DNA from: CAZFJG01 sp964410915
Lineage (GTDB): Bacteria > Synergistota > Synergistia > Synergistales > JAFGMB01
DNA: 22,545 nt
NCBI GenBank assembly: GCA_964410915.1
Contig: CAYPIU010000028.1
Span: 1-22,545, forward strand
Direction: 5' to 3'
The position numbers and the translations under genes are program-made. Shown here piece after piece: positions 15,079-21,878 of this stretch. Each line of letters begins with the position of its first letter. Position 1 is the first letter of the stretch. The notes beneath the pieces are model-generated. The model saw nothing but the letters and a program-made list of their open reading frames with translations. It was not told the DNA's origin and searched no databases.

Positions 15079-16056
15079 ATGACTGGCATTTTTTCACCCT
15101 ACTGGCATCCTGTAAATTCAAGAGGTTTCATTCTGGATTGGGATGGAGTCCTTGCTGATACGAAACTTGATTTCTCTGGGATAAGGGAAAAATATTTTAA
15201 CGGGAAGAGAGTACCTCTGATCGAATCAGATCATTTGTTGACCTCAGAACAGAGAAAACAGCTCTGGAAGGATATTTATGAACTCGAAATGTATGGAGCT
15301 ACCCATGCAGTGGCTGTAGATGGTGCACTTTCATTAGTTGAATGGCTTGACAAAAATGATATTCCCTGGGCTGTTGTTTCAAGAAATTGCATGGATTCAA
15401 TATTGGAAGCAGCAGAAAAAATCGGTTTCCCCCTTCCAGAAGTTACCATGTCCAGAGATGATGGTCCGCAAAAGCCTGATCCTGATGCATTGCTTCTGGC
15501 AGCGAGAAGGATAGGTATACAGCCTTCACACTGTGTAATGGTGGGAGATTTTCTTTATGACATGGTAGGAGCAAGAAGAGCGGGAACGCGTGCAGTTCTT
15601 GTCGAAAGGGTAGATGAAGACTGGAGTTTCTGGGCTGATGTCTGTTTTCCCACGGTTTCGGAAATGGTAACACAGCTTGAAGAGCCTGATCCTTTCGTCC
15701 CCTGGGAGTATCACAGCCTCGTTCGACGCAAGGGCAGAAAATGGCTTGAGAGAGCATGGGAACTTGAATTAATGATAGATGGTAATGAACCAGAGGCTGC
15801 GGGACTTGTTTTCAAAGCTTTTTCTCTCGGAGCAGGATCAATTTCGATAGATCCGGAAGCAAGGGTTTCCATGGGACAATGGGAAAGGTGGGCCGGAGCA
15901 TCTCCAGGAATACTTGATACTCCATTATCGGAAGCATTGCGGAATTACGTTGAGGGACATTATCCTCTTGTATCTGTTAATGATTCGCATGATGGTGCTA
16001 TCTTATCAGGGGATGGTCACGATCTTGAAAAGCAGATGGAGGAAATGATGTTTTGA
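15079..16056 (+). CDS. HAD-superfamily phosphatase with extra C-terminal domain
   Basis: A 325-residue protein. The first 200 residues are a HAD hydrolase of the phosphoglycolate-phosphatase/beta-phosphoglucomutase type: nucleophile D20 and acid D22 in LDWDGVLADT, motif II S101 in VVSRN, K132 in QKPDPDA, and D157/D161 in GDFLYDMVGARRAG. All catalytic positions are present. Residues about 205-325 are an extra domain unlike the HAD fold, with WERWAGASPG and a highly acidic end. I do not recognise it. The start is ATG 15079, because ACGGAGGT lies 7 bases upstream; upstream in-frame codons fall in the RNA. The stop overlaps the start of rarA by four bases, a tight translational coupling. A house-cleaning phosphatase, perhaps for phosphoglycolate from damaged DNA ends, would fit RarA, but that is speculation. 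Confidence 0.82.
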   Translation: MTGIFSPYWHPVNSRGFILDWDGVLADTKLDFSGIREKYFNGKRVPLIESDHLLTSEQRKQLWKDIYELEMYGATHAVAVDGALSLVEWLDKNDIPWAVVSRNCMDSILEAAEKIGFPLPEVTMSRDDGPQKPDPDALLLAARRIGIQPSHCVMVGDFLYDMVGARRAGTRAVLVERVDEDWSFWADVCFPTVSEMVTQLEEPDPFVPWEYHSLVRRKGRKWLERAWELELMIDGNEPEAAGLVFKAFSLGAGSISIDPEARVSMGQWERWAGASPGILDTPLSEALRNYVEGHYPLVSVNDSHDGAILSGDGHDLEKQMEEMMF

Positions 16057-17378
16057 CCCAGGAAAGGTTGAGTTTTTCAGAACATGTGCCTGAAAAAAGT
16101 TCGGAAATAAAAAGTTCAGCAAAATGGGAAAAACCACTTGCTGACAGGTTACGTCCCAGGTCTCTTTCAGAGTTTGCAGGTCAGAAGCATCTTGTTGGAC
16201 CAGGTGCTCCACTAAGAACCCTTCTTGAAAACGGCAGGGTACCGTGCTGCGTTCTTTACGGCCCCCCTGGTGTTGGTAAAACGACACTTGTTAGAATGAT
16301 GGCTTCTGTAACGGGAAGAGAGATCATGGAAATAAATGCAGTATCTGCAAAAGTTGCACAACTGAGGGATCTCGTAGAGCAGGCTGAAACTGCGAAAAGG
16401 ATATCAGGCGGACGGTCTGTGGTGGGATTTGTAGATGAGATATACCATTTCAACAAAAGCCAACAGAACGCCCTTCTTCCTTCCGTGGAAAAGGGAGATA
16501 TTATTCTTGTCGGGACCACAACAGAAAATCCCTTTTTCGAGATAAACAAGACCCTGCTTTCAAGGCTGCTTGTATTTGAACTTAAACTACTCGATATTGA
16601 AGAACTTGTCGAGGTGCTTAAAACAGCACTTGAAGATGAAAGAGGGTTGGCTGAGCTTGAGATCCATGCGGAAGATAATATTCTGAGAAAGATCGCATCT
16701 ATCTCTGCCGGGGATGCCAGGCAGGCTCTTAACCGGTTGGAGACAGTTTCCCATACTATAGCTGCAAAAGGACAGAACAGAATAACAGAACGATCTCTCG
16801 AAGAGCTTTTCGCTGGTGTTTTTATACGGTTCGACAAGTCTGGTGATGATCACTATGATGTTATTTCAGCACTTATAAAAAGCATGAGAGGATCTGATCC
16901 TGATGCTTCTGTATACTGGCTGGCCAGGTTGATCGCCGGCGGGGAGAACCCGAGGTTCATTACAAGAAGGCTTATGATCTTTGCAGCTGAGGATGTTGGT
17001 CTCGCTGATCCTGAAGCTTTGAAGATAACTTCTGCGGCGGCGCATGCTGTAGATATGGTCGGTTATCCGGAAGCCAGAATAATTCTTTCTGAGGCGGTTC
17101 TTTATCTTGCAACAGCTCCAAAGAGTAACAGTAGTTACATGGCTGTTAAAAATGCAGAAAAACATATTAAAGAGGGTGATCTTCAGGAGGTTCCTGAACA
17201 CCTTAAACAGGGGGGAACGGGTTATAAATATCCTCACAGTGTTCCGGAACACTGGTTGCCCCAGAAATATACTCGTAAAACAGTCAGACTTTATTTCCCC
17301 GGAATACTTGGGCAGGAATCAGAGATACTTTCAAGAATGAAAAAACTCTGGAGAAGGTTCAGAGAAAACCATAAATAA
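16053..17378 (+). CDS. rarA: Replication-associated recombination protein A (RarA/MgsA) AAA+ ATPase
   Basis: An AAA+ ATPase of the clamp-loader/WRNIP1 group that acts at stalled replication forks and binds single-stranded DNA ends. At 441 residues it has normal length and full domain order: Walker A GPPGVGKTT (70-78), Walker B FVDEIYHFNKSQQNALLP (126-143), sensor 1 GTTTENP (154-160), Arg finger near R171, sensor 2 in SAGDARQALNRLE, and the C-terminal tetramerisation domain (from about 255) with GGENPRFITRRLM and AEDVGLADPEAL. KYPHSVPEHW at the end is family-typical. In Walker B the usual His-Arg is Tyr-His (DEIYHFNK), a mild variation. The start is TTG at 16053, nine bases after GGAGGA, overlapping the HAD stop. 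Function is inferred from family. Confidence 0.97.
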   Translation: MTQERLSFSEHVPEKSSEIKSSAKWEKPLADRLRPRSLSEFAGQKHLVGPGAPLRTLLENGRVPCCVLYGPPGVGKTTLVRMMASVTGREIMEINAVSAKVAQLRDLVEQAETAKRISGGRSVVGFVDEIYHFNKSQQNALLPSVEKGDIILVGTTTENPFFEINKTLLSRLLVFELKLLDIEELVEVLKTALEDERGLAELEIHAEDNILRKIASISAGDARQALNRLETVSHTIAAKGQNRITERSLEELFAGVFIRFDKSGDDHYDVISALIKSMRGSDPDASVYWLARLIAGGENPRFITRRLMIFAAEDVGLADPEALKITSAAAHAVDMVGYPEARIILSEAVLYLATAPKSNSSYMAVKNAEKHIKEGDLQEVPEHLKQGGTGYKYPHSVPEHWLPQKYTRKTVRLYFPGILGQESEILSRMKKLWRRFRENHK

Positions 17379-17379
17379 A

Positions 17380-17403
17380 GATCCGGATCCCGGGATCCGG
17401 ATC
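17380..17403. terminator. Perfect 24-base palindrome, terminator of the GntR gene
   Basis: The sequence from 17380 to 17403 is perfectly self-complementary, with CCCGGG at its centre (17389-17394). On the minus strand it lies 30 bases after the GntR stop and is followed by TTTATTTATGG, a usable U-rich tail. On the plus strand, right after the rarA stop, there is no T run, so termination there is less sure. Confidence 0.65.
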
Positions 17404-17433
17404 GTACATTGCTTCTGAGATCAGTATTCGGAA

Positions 17434-18123
17434 CTATTCTGATTTACCGTTGATAACTCCTTCAGGATGAGCTTCGAGAAATTCAAGCAGACCTTTTTTG
17501 GTCAGTCCGATATGATCATTCATTTCCTCTACAGCTTCTTCACATTTGCCCGCAATAATTGAATCTATTACTTTTATATGACCTTCAGTGAATTCAGTGA
17601 GACTGATATTCGTCTCAATTGAATAGGTTCTGCAGAGGTTGATCAGGTCCATGATATTCTCAAGCATCTTCTGGAGGTAATTGTTACCACATTCCTGGTA
17701 AAGGAACTGGTGAAAATCCTGGTCTTCCACAAGGTAATCGCTGTGTTCAGTATCGTCGGTCATATTTGAGAAGATCTCCCTGTAATGCATGAGTTTATGC
17801 TTTGGGGGATTCAAACATATATTACTTACAGCCATCTTTTCCAGTTCTCGTCTTAATTCATAAAGATCATTGGCATCTGTTTTGGTTGGAAGGGTAACAT
17901 ATGCTCCTCTACGGGGAGTAAGTGTCACAAGCCCTGTCTGGGCAAGCTGTCTTATGGCTTCCCTGACTGGCGTTCTGGATACTGCTAATTTATCTGCGAG
18001 ATCAATTTCAGATAATTTGGAGCCCGGGCGGATCACACCTTCGACGATAGCTTCTTTCAGTTTCTCATACACTATTTGTCTCAGATCCGGATTCTTGGCC
18101 GGTGATAATGGATTATTCTTCAA
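17434..18123 (-). CDS. GntR-family regulator, FCD (FadR) subfamily
   Basis: A transcription regulator of 229 residues from the preferred TTG start. The N-terminal winged HTH includes GSKLSEIDLADKLAVSRTPV, with the recognition helix VSRTPVREAI and the wing TPRRGAYV. The C-terminal helical FCD domain has candidate metal/ligand residues Asp and His in EDQDFHQFL, His in EGHIKVID and His in EMNDHIGLT. FCD regulators bind carboxylic acids or similar small metabolites and usually repress. An in-frame ATG at 18129 leaves only one base after AGGAGG (18131-18136), whereas TTG 18123 leaves seven, so TTG is chosen; the difference is two residues. It is downstream of the thioesterase and adenosyltransferase genes in the same direction, with its own promoter. 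Its targets may be itself or these neighbours. Confidence 0.9.
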   Translation of the reverse strand: MKNNPLSPAKNPDLRQIVYEKLKEAIVEGVIRPGSKLSEIDLADKLAVSRTPVREAIRQLAQTGLVTLTPRRGAYVTLPTKTDANDLYELRRELEKMAVSNICLNPPKHKLMHYREIFSNMTDDTEHSDYLVEDQDFHQFLYQECGNNYLQKMLENIMDLINLCRTYSIETNISLTEFTEGHIKVIDSIIAGKCEEAVEEMNDHIGLTKKGLLEFLEAHPEGVINGKSE

Positions 18124-18136
18124 CGTCATTCCTCCT

Positions 18137-18169
18137 CATGGCATCTAAACAAGCCATGTACTCATTATA
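18137..18169 (-). promoter_or_regulatory. Promoter and possible operator of the GntR gene
   Basis: On the minus strand a perfect TATAAT (18164-18169) is followed by an inverted repeat CATGGC/GCCATG (arms 18153-18158 and 18137-18142, 10-base spacer) that sits between the start of transcription and the ribosome binding site. This position suits autorepression. No strong -35 is seen. Confidence 0.4.
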
Positions 18170-18214
18170 CAATATATGAAAAAACTGTGCATTTTTTTTA
18201 AACATTACAAAAAG

Positions 18215-18742
18215 TTATTCGCAGGGTGTTACGTTCCCGGCTCTGAATAAGTGATCAGTCCAGAGAGAAATGGCATAAATGGCATCTGAAAGTCGATTTA
18301 TATATCTATAGGTCTCTGTATCGATCTCTTTTTCCCTGTAGAGGGAGACTGCGAGTCTTTCGGCTCTTCTTGCAACTGTTCTTGCTGCATGAAGAGCTGC
18401 CCCGGGGACAGAATCTCCAGGTCTTATGAATCGAAATGTTTCGCCTGTTTTTACACGGACTTTTTCTATAATGTTTTCCAGTTTTTCAACTTGCGGAGCC
18501 TCAAGTTCCGGGCAAAGTGCAATGTATCCCATAACAGGCCCCAGATCCTGTTCAAGGGTGCAGATATTTTTACATATTTCGCTGAAATCACAGGTTGCTC
18601 TTGCCATCCCGAGGTGAGCCTGGCATTCATCCAGAGTTCCATAGAGTTCAACTCTCGGCGAATCTTTTGGAACTCTCTGCCCATTGCATAGGCTTGTCTC
18701 ACCGCTGTCTCCCTTTTTAGTGGTTATCCATTTGTCCGTCAT
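18215..18742 (-). CDS. pduO: PduO-type cob(I)alamin adenosyltransferase
   Basis: Transfers the adenosyl group of ATP to cob(I)alamin, making coenzyme B12 for adenosylcobalamin-dependent enzymes. It is 175 residues, about the size of a single-domain PduO-type enzyme. The ATP-binding N-terminus TKKGDSGETSLCNGQRVPKD (8-27) is followed by VELYGTLDECQAHLG. The helical bundle motifs ARTVARRAERLAVSL and YINRLSDAIYAIS carry the conserved R-x-x-E-R and N-R-L-S-D residues. GGGAGG, overlapping the thioesterase stop, serves as ribosome site, and only 5 bases separate the two genes, so they are co-transcribed. The B12-dependent partner enzyme is not in the window. A diol dehydratase or mutase elsewhere is expected. 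Confidence 0.92.
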   Translation of the reverse strand: MTDKWITTKKGDSGETSLCNGQRVPKDSPRVELYGTLDECQAHLGMARATCDFSEICKNICTLEQDLGPVMGYIALCPELEAPQVEKLENIIEKVRVKTGETFRFIRPGDSVPGAALHAARTVARRAERLAVSLYREKEIDTETYRYINRLSDAIYAISLWTDHLFRAGNVTPCE

Positions 18743-18747
18743 CTGCC

Positions 18748-19176
18748 CTAACCTCCCGGCTGTGAAGACTGAAGTATGAATAAAGCTTCAGCTTCGACGA
18801 TAACTTTGCCTGATTCATTTGTAATATTACATTTAGTAGTCACTCTACTGCTTTTTGTCTTTTCAACAGAACCCTTTGCTACATATTTTCCCCCGGTTCT
18901 GACAGGTTTTCTGTAGGCCAGCGTCATTCTTGCTGTTACTCCCCACCGGCCAATATTCTGGCGTACTGACCAGGCCATGGCATCATCAGCAATAGCAGCA
19001 ATAATACCGCCATGTACTATGTTTTCATAACCACACCATGAGCTTTCCGGATCTATAGGGATCACTATTTCTCCTGTTTTTTCATCCCAGAAAATATCCA
19101 GTCCAAGAGATCTTGGATTGTCTTTTCCGGGGGTTCCACATACAAAACAGCCTTTGGATCCGGTCATTTTTTCCAA
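18748..19176 (-). CDS. PaaI-like hotdog-fold thioesterase
   Basis: A 142-residue hotdog protein, probably hydrolysing an acyl-CoA. The core helix motif is IVHGGIIAAIADDAMAW (about residues 53-69), with the HGG turn and a downstream Asp typical of the 4HBT/PaaI group. The C-terminal strands RKPVRTGGKYVAKGSV and EAEALFIL complete the fold. The N-terminus has a Cys pair (CFVCG) found in many members of this subgroup. The start is TTG 19176, since AAGGAG lies 8 bases upstream; the next ATG, three codons in, is too far from it. It is first in an operon with the adenosyltransferase, and the GntR gene follows. A minus-strand TATAAT (19209-19214) lies upstream. The acyl substrate is unknown. Confidence 0.87.
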   Translation of the reverse strand: MEKMTGSKGCFVCGTPGKDNPRSLGLDIFWDEKTGEIVIPIDPESSWCGYENIVHGGIIAAIADDAMAWSVRQNIGRWGVTARMTLAYRKPVRTGGKYVAKGSVEKTKSSRVTTKCNITNESGKVIVEAEALFILQSSQPGG

Positions 19177-19208
19177 AATACTCTCTCCTTTAACATATCT
19201 TAATATCT

Positions 19209-19214
19209 ATTATA
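19209..19214 (-). promoter_or_regulatory. -10 element upstream of the thioesterase operon
   Basis: A perfect TATAAT on the minus strand, about 33 bases before the TTG start codon. TGTTTT lies 17 bases upstream as a weak -35. Confidence 0.4.
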
Positions 19215-19294
19215 AACTTAATGTCAGGATAAAACAGCTATTGACCAATGATTTATTCAGTAAGGGATATTCAATTCAGAAAGGATGTTTTCCG

Positions 19295-19561
19295 ATGAAA
19301 GAGAACAGGGATCGCTCAGAAAAAATCAGGAAGGAAATTGGCATGGAGGTGATAGATGATGTGGTGGAAGTTCAGAAAAACTTCAGGCTTCACCACAAAG
19401 TATTGTATACCTTAAGTATCTTTACAGGTGTTGTCCTTGTCTGGTATGGGTTCTGGGATATTGTTCCTATGGTGCCAATATTAAATAATCCATTTGTCGC
19501 AATAGCCTGCGGTTTTGCCATTCTTGCCGCAACCAGTTCTTTTTTCAGAGAACTGGGATGA
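19295..19561 (+). CDS. Small membrane protein with two predicted helices
   Basis: An 88-residue protein I do not recognise. A charged N-terminus (MKENRDRSEKIRKEIG) leads to a short amphipathic segment and two hydrophobic helices, about residues 37-55 (VLYTLSIFTGVVLVWYGFW) and 63-82 (NPFVAIACGFAILAATSSFF), joined by a short Pro-rich loop. Both ends are probably cytoplasmic. ATG 19295 is supported by AAAGGAT about 10 bases upstream; the upstream open frame overlaps the divergent thioesterase gene. It stands alone between that divergent gene and the DUF5320-like gene. No function can be assigned. Confidence 0.65.
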   Translation: MKENRDRSEKIRKEIGMEVIDDVVEVQKNFRLHHKVLYTLSIFTGVVLVWYGFWDIVPMVPILNNPFVAIACGFAILAATSSFFRELG

Positions 19562-19676
19562 TCTTTCGATCCTGCAGGGTTATTTTTTAAAGAACATCTT
19601 TCTCTCTTGACAGGAAGAGGAGCATAAGAGTATTATTTTAGTGATAACTATTATCAATAATGTGAGGTGGATAAAT

Positions 19677-19886
19677 ATGCCAGGCAGAAACCGGACAGGG
19701 CCGAATGGAAAAGGTCCAATGACTGGCAGGGGTTTAGGCCAGTGTCAGGGTATTGTAGACGCAGAACCTGCTTTTTTACCTCAAGGTTCATATAGTCAAA
19801 GGCAGGGGTCTTCTGGTTTAAGAGGTTTAAGAAGATCAGGCAGCCGAAGAGCTGGATTTTCTGGTATGCGCCGTAGGCGGCTATGA
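19677..19886 (+). CDS. DUF5320-like small Gly/Arg-rich protein
   Basis: A 69-residue protein. The N-terminus MPGRNRTGPNGKGPMTGRGL is the hallmark of the DUF5320 family, followed by GQC and an Arg/Gly/Ser-rich, strongly basic tail ending in RRRRL. Family members are found in anaerobic bacteria and archaea, often beside ferredoxins, MinD/NBP35-type ATPases with ferredoxin inserts and NifX/NifB-like proteins, but no function has been established. GAGGTGG about 7 bases upstream supports the ATG. Two ferredoxin genes follow, but a terminator intervenes, so they may be separate transcripts. No NifX or MinD-type partner lies in this window. Confidence 0.78.
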   Translation: MPGRNRTGPNGKGPMTGRGLGQCQGIVDAEPAFLPQGSYSQRQGSSGLRGLRRSGSRRAGFSGMRRRRL

Positions 19887-19933
19887 ACATTATCAGCAAA
19901 TTATCAATATAATTTTTGGATCATAGTTCGGAA

Positions 19934-19963
19934 GAGGGGGACCGAAGAGTCCCCCTTATTTAT
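19934..19963 (+). terminator. Terminator after the DUF5320-like gene
   Basis: AGGGGGAC (19935-19942) pairs with GTCCCCCT (19949-19956) over a 6-base loop, followed by TATTTAT. A short stem but very G+C-rich. Confidence 0.75.
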
Positions 19964-20007
19964 CAGGTAACAGGATATTTGATCTACAGGAAAAGGAGGA
20001 TCTGATC

Positions 20008-20301
20008 ATGCCATGGGTAAGAAATGATATCTGCACAGGATGCGGAAGCTGCGTTGAGGCTTGCCGATACGATGCAATTACGTTCAGGGATGACAGGGTA
20101 GCGGTGATCTCACAGGAGAATTGTACAAAATGCGGAGCCTGTATCCTTAACTGTCCTGTTAATGCTATAAGGGCTAATTCTGAACATCCTTCCCTCAGGG
20201 GCGGCGGGGGCAATTTTCCAGGTATGGCTGGGTCCGGAAGAAAAAGGTCGGATATTTCAGGCAAAGGGAGTATCTTTCGCAGGGGAGTCCAGAAGAATTA
20301 A
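20008..20301 (+). CDS. Dicluster 4Fe-4S ferredoxin with Gly-rich tail
   Basis: A 97-residue small iron-sulfur protein. Two complete cluster motifs are visible: CTGCGSCVEAC (residues 9-19) and CTKCGACILNC (39-49), the second followed by the usual Pro (CP). The first is followed by Arg instead of Pro (EACRYDA). After about residue 60 there is a Gly/Arg/Ser-rich basic tail with no cysteines, recalling the tail of the DUF5320-like protein upstream. AAGGAGGA about 8 bases before the ATG is a strong ribosome site. It probably carries electrons between oxidoreductases in the cytoplasm. It is 14 bases from the second ferredoxin, so they form one operon. Confidence 0.9.
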   Translation: MPWVRNDICTGCGSCVEACRYDAITFRDDRVAVISQENCTKCGACILNCPVNAIRANSEHPSLRGGGGNFPGMAGSGRKRSDISGKGSIFRRGVQKN

Positions 20302-20315
20302 GGAGTGTGATCTGT

Positions 20316-20684
20316 ATGCCATGGATCGACAGTGATCGATGTACCGGTTGCGGGTTGTGTGTGGAGAATTGTCCGGTTTCGGCGATCAGTTTTTATGGGG
20401 AGCATTGTAGTATAGAGACAGCTTTATGTGTCAGATGCGGAAGATGCCATGACATATGTCCAAATAAGGCGGTAAGGCATGATTCCGAGCTTGTTACACA
20501 GCAGGTAAAAGAGAATATTGACCATGCCAGGGAAAAAGCTTATGAGTGTTCCCGCATTCTTGAAAGTATAGAAGAGGGCAGAAATTCTCTTGAAAGATTT
20601 ATCAAGCATTTTAACAAAGAGAAGGCAGTTATAGATGAAACACTGATAGAGCTTGATCGATTAAAAGGATCTCTTTTCAGGTAG
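20316..20684 (+). CDS. Dicluster 4Fe-4S ferredoxin with helical C-terminal extension
   Basis: A 122-residue iron-sulfur protein. Cluster motifs are CTGCGLCVENCP (residues 9-20) and CVRCGRCHDICP (38-49). From about residue 58 a long charged helix, probably a coiled coil, makes up the C-terminal half (VKENIDHAREKAYE ... ETLIELDRLKGSLF), which may pair the protein with itself or a partner. The start is ATG 20316, 11 bases after AAGGAG; a GTG at 20307 is only 2 bases from it and is rejected. It shares the MPW start and overall plan with the preceding ferredoxin, suggesting tandem duplication followed by divergence of the tails. Confidence 0.9.
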   Translation: MPWIDSDRCTGCGLCVENCPVSAISFYGEHCSIETALCVRCGRCHDICPNKAVRHDSELVTQQVKENIDHAREKAYECSRILESIEEGRNSLERFIKHFNKEKAVIDETLIELDRLKGSLFR

Positions 20685-20739
20685 AGTATAATTCTGAAGT
20701 TTTTATGTCATATATCGAGTGTTGAGAGGGGATCAGTAA

Positions 20740-21693
20740 ATGGATCTGGAGCGGATAAAAAATTTTCCTGTATCGTTTTTTGCTGTAACTATGGGGCTTA
20801 CTGGAGGTCTGATCGTATCTCAGAAAATGGAAGGTATTCTCGGGATACCATCAGTTTTAAGTCTGGTAATGATGATCGTTTCGATTTTTGCCTTCTTCCT
20901 TATAACGATCTTGTATTTTATTAAGGTCGTTCTTTTCAGAGATGTTGTTCGAAAGGAGCTTGTCCACCCTGTTAAAATGCATTTTTTCCCGACCTTTTCA
21001 GTAAGTCTTTTGCTTCTGTCCGTGGCTACAGTAGATATCCAGCCTGTGTTTTCAGAATTGCTATGGTATACAGGAGCTGGTACTCATATAGCATTTACGT
21101 TTTATACCCTGACAACATGGATCCAGCATACTCACTTTGAGCCTTATCATGTGAATCCGTCATGGTTTATACCAATACTTGGGAATCTTGTTGTACCAGT
21201 TGCTGGAGTAGTTTATGCGCCCAGTATCGTTAACTGGTTCTTTTTCAGTGCCGGCCTTCTTTTCTGGATATTGCTTTTTGGGGTTATTTTTAACAGGCTC
21301 ATATTTCATAATCCTCTTCCTGAAAAACTTATGCCTACCCTGTTTATCCTTATAGCTCCGCCGGCAGTTGCTTTTATAGCATATGTAAAAATTACAGGTT
21401 CGATAGGGAATTTTGGGATGTTTTTGTATTCTCTTTCAATATTTATGTTTTTACTTGTATGTGCTCAGTGGCGATTAATGTTCAGGATACGTTTTTATCT
21501 CTCATGGTGGGCGTATTCATTTCCTCTTGCAGCCCTGGATCTTGCGTCAGTTCTCTTTTTACATAAAACAGGGCAAAGTATAGCCATGATATTATCCGTT
21601 TCTTTCTTTTTCATCCTTACTTTGGTCTTGTTACTTCTCTCGGTTCTTACGATCCGTAATATTGCAGCCGGAAAGATATGTATAGATGAGTAA
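20740..21693 (+). CDS. TDT-family (TehA/SLAC1-like) membrane channel or transporter
   Basis: A 317-residue integral membrane protein with about ten hydrophobic helices, the topology of the TDT family (tellurite-resistance/dicarboxylate transporters and SLAC1 anion channels). Recognisable positions are the first helix PVSFFAVTMGLTGG, the HPVKMHFFPTFSVSLL segment, the HVNPSWFIPILGNLVVPVAG region in the middle, and FNRLIFHNPLP. The SLAC1/TehA group conducts anions; other TDT members export sulfite or transport malate. The ion cannot be told from sequence. GAGAGGGGAT about 8 bases upstream supports the ATG. It follows the ferredoxin pair by 55 bases with no terminator, so it may be co-transcribed. 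Confidence 0.85.
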   Translation: MDLERIKNFPVSFFAVTMGLTGGLIVSQKMEGILGIPSVLSLVMMIVSIFAFFLITILYFIKVVLFRDVVRKELVHPVKMHFFPTFSVSLLLLSVATVDIQPVFSELLWYTGAGTHIAFTFYTLTTWIQHTHFEPYHVNPSWFIPILGNLVVPVAGVVYAPSIVNWFFFSAGLLFWILLFGVIFNRLIFHNPLPEKLMPTLFILIAPPAVAFIAYVKITGSIGNFGMFLYSLSIFMFLLVCAQWRLMFRIRFYLSWWAYSFPLAALDLASVLFLHKTGQSIAMILSVSFFFILTLVLLLLSVLTIRNIAAGKICIDE

Positions 21694-21807
21694 TTACTGT
21701 AATTTATAAGATCAGGATCAATAAATGGAATGAACATTACCTGAGAGATGATCGATCCCTGGTGAAGTTAAGTTTTAACAGTGTTGTCTACGGCACGAAA
21801 GATTAAA

Positions 21808-21864
21808 TGTTCAGGGAGAATGCGGGGGTATATTTAATTGTACCCCGCATTCTCAGAATGAACA
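21808..21864. terminator. Long hairpin between convergent genes
   Basis: A perfect 12-bp inner stem (21816-21827 with 21843-21854) is extended, past a small internal loop, by TGTTCA/TGAACA (21808-21813, 21859-21864). There is no T run on either side, so it is not a classical terminator, but its place between the ends of two convergent genes suggests transcript termination or 3'-end protection. Confidence 0.55.
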
Positions 21865-21878
21865 GAAGACGCGGGATA

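Noticed and set aside
19238..19291. Sigma-70 promoter for the small membrane protein based on TTGACC
   Set aside because: A -35-like TTGACC is present, but no acceptable -10 lies 16-18 bases downstream.
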